NCBI GenBank assembly: GCA_003554345.1
Contig: PWGE01000097.1
Span: 1 to 6,598 of the forward strand
DNA length: 6,598 nucleotides
Source of the DNA: T1SED10-198M sp003554345 [NCBI: Candidatus Sumerlaeota bacterium]
GTDB lineage: Bacteria > Sumerlaeota > T1SED10-198M
Reading direction: 5' to 3'
The position numbers and the translations under genes were made by a program. The first letter of the stretch is position 1, and every line of letters begins with the position of its first letter. The notes beneath the pieces were generated by a model. The model was not told where the DNA came from. It worked only from the letters and a program-made list of their open reading frames with translations, and did no database searches. Positions 6,511 to 6,598 of this stretch are shown here, in pieces.

Positions 6511-6539
6511 TTGACAGGCATAAATAAGCGGTGTATACT
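6511..6539 (+). promoter_or_regulatory. Near-consensus sigma-70 promoter for the right-edge gene
   Basis: TTGACA (6511-6516) is a perfect -35, followed by an optimal 17-nt spacer and TATACT (6534-6539, five of six matches to TATAAT). Transcription should begin near 6546, leaving a leader of about 23 nt, too short for a riboswitch. This is the strongest promoter in the window. Confidence 0.8.
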
Positions 6540-6568
6540 CCAAAAAAATTAATATGGAGGTACACATT

Positions 6569-6598
6569 ATGAAAGAATTTGACAGAGAGATTTTACAG
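6569..6598 (+). CDS. 5' end of an unidentified gene
   Basis: Only MKEFDREILQ is present before the window ends, which is too little to assign a family. The start is well supported: GGAGG at 6556-6560 lies 8 nt before the ATG, and a near-consensus promoter sits at 6511-6539. Strong initiation and the short leader suggest a well-expressed gene separate from the upstream units. Confidence 0.7.
   Translation, partial: MKEFDREILQ

Noticed and set aside
6267-6521. 84-codon open frame on the minus strand in the right-hand intergenic region
   Set aside because: It has no ribosome-binding site, an uneven composition and no recognisable motif, and it spans both the hairpin and an unrelated plus-strand promoter.
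6501-6527. Tiny ORF MKKVDRHK upstream of the right-edge gene as a leader peptide
   Set aside because: It overlaps the -35 and spacer of the strong promoter, so it would not be on that transcript. The only upstream promoter candidate is weak.

Overview
The window reads as a chromosomal stretch from a Gram-negative (outer-membrane) bacterium of moderate, AT-leaning base composition. The support for an outer membrane is a heptosyltransferase-like GT9 gene and a signal-peptide protein. The sequence does not fix the phylum. A spirochaete or another non-proteobacterial didermic lineage is possible, but that is inference. All convincing genes are on the + strand, and no tRNA, rRNA, CRISPR array or insertion sequence was seen.

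Region 1 (1-4027) is a tightly packed envelope-glycan operon that enters from the left edge. It holds the C-terminal part of a WaaF-like heptosyltransferase, a GT4 glycosyltransferase joined by an ATGA overlap, an uncharacterised TIM-barrel, glycosidase-like protein joined by a second ATGA overlap, and then the lipid II flippase MurJ after a 9-nt gap. Together these suggest LPS or lipooligosaccharide core assembly co-expressed with peptidoglycan precursor export. The TIM-barrel protein is the unexplained member. MurJ lacks the arginine expected in TM8.

Region 2 (4028-5962) has its own promoter (-10 TATAAT at 4145-4150) and carries a two-gene unit. The first gene encodes a membrane protein with an N-terminal prokaryotic RING-like zinc finger, a second four-cysteine zinc ribbon, one transmembrane helix and a probable periplasmic helical domain. 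It overlaps by 11 nt a gene for a secreted, acidic, aromatic-rich protein of no recognised family. This pair is the best candidate for an undescribed envelope-associated system.

Region 3 (5963-6598) is sparse. It has an extended -10 promoter placed so that transcription would start at the ATG of a small signal-peptide-like ORF (possibly leaderless). A non-coding stretch with a G-rich hairpin follows, then a near-consensus sigma-70 promoter and strong ribosome-binding site driving a gene of which only the first 10 codons are present.
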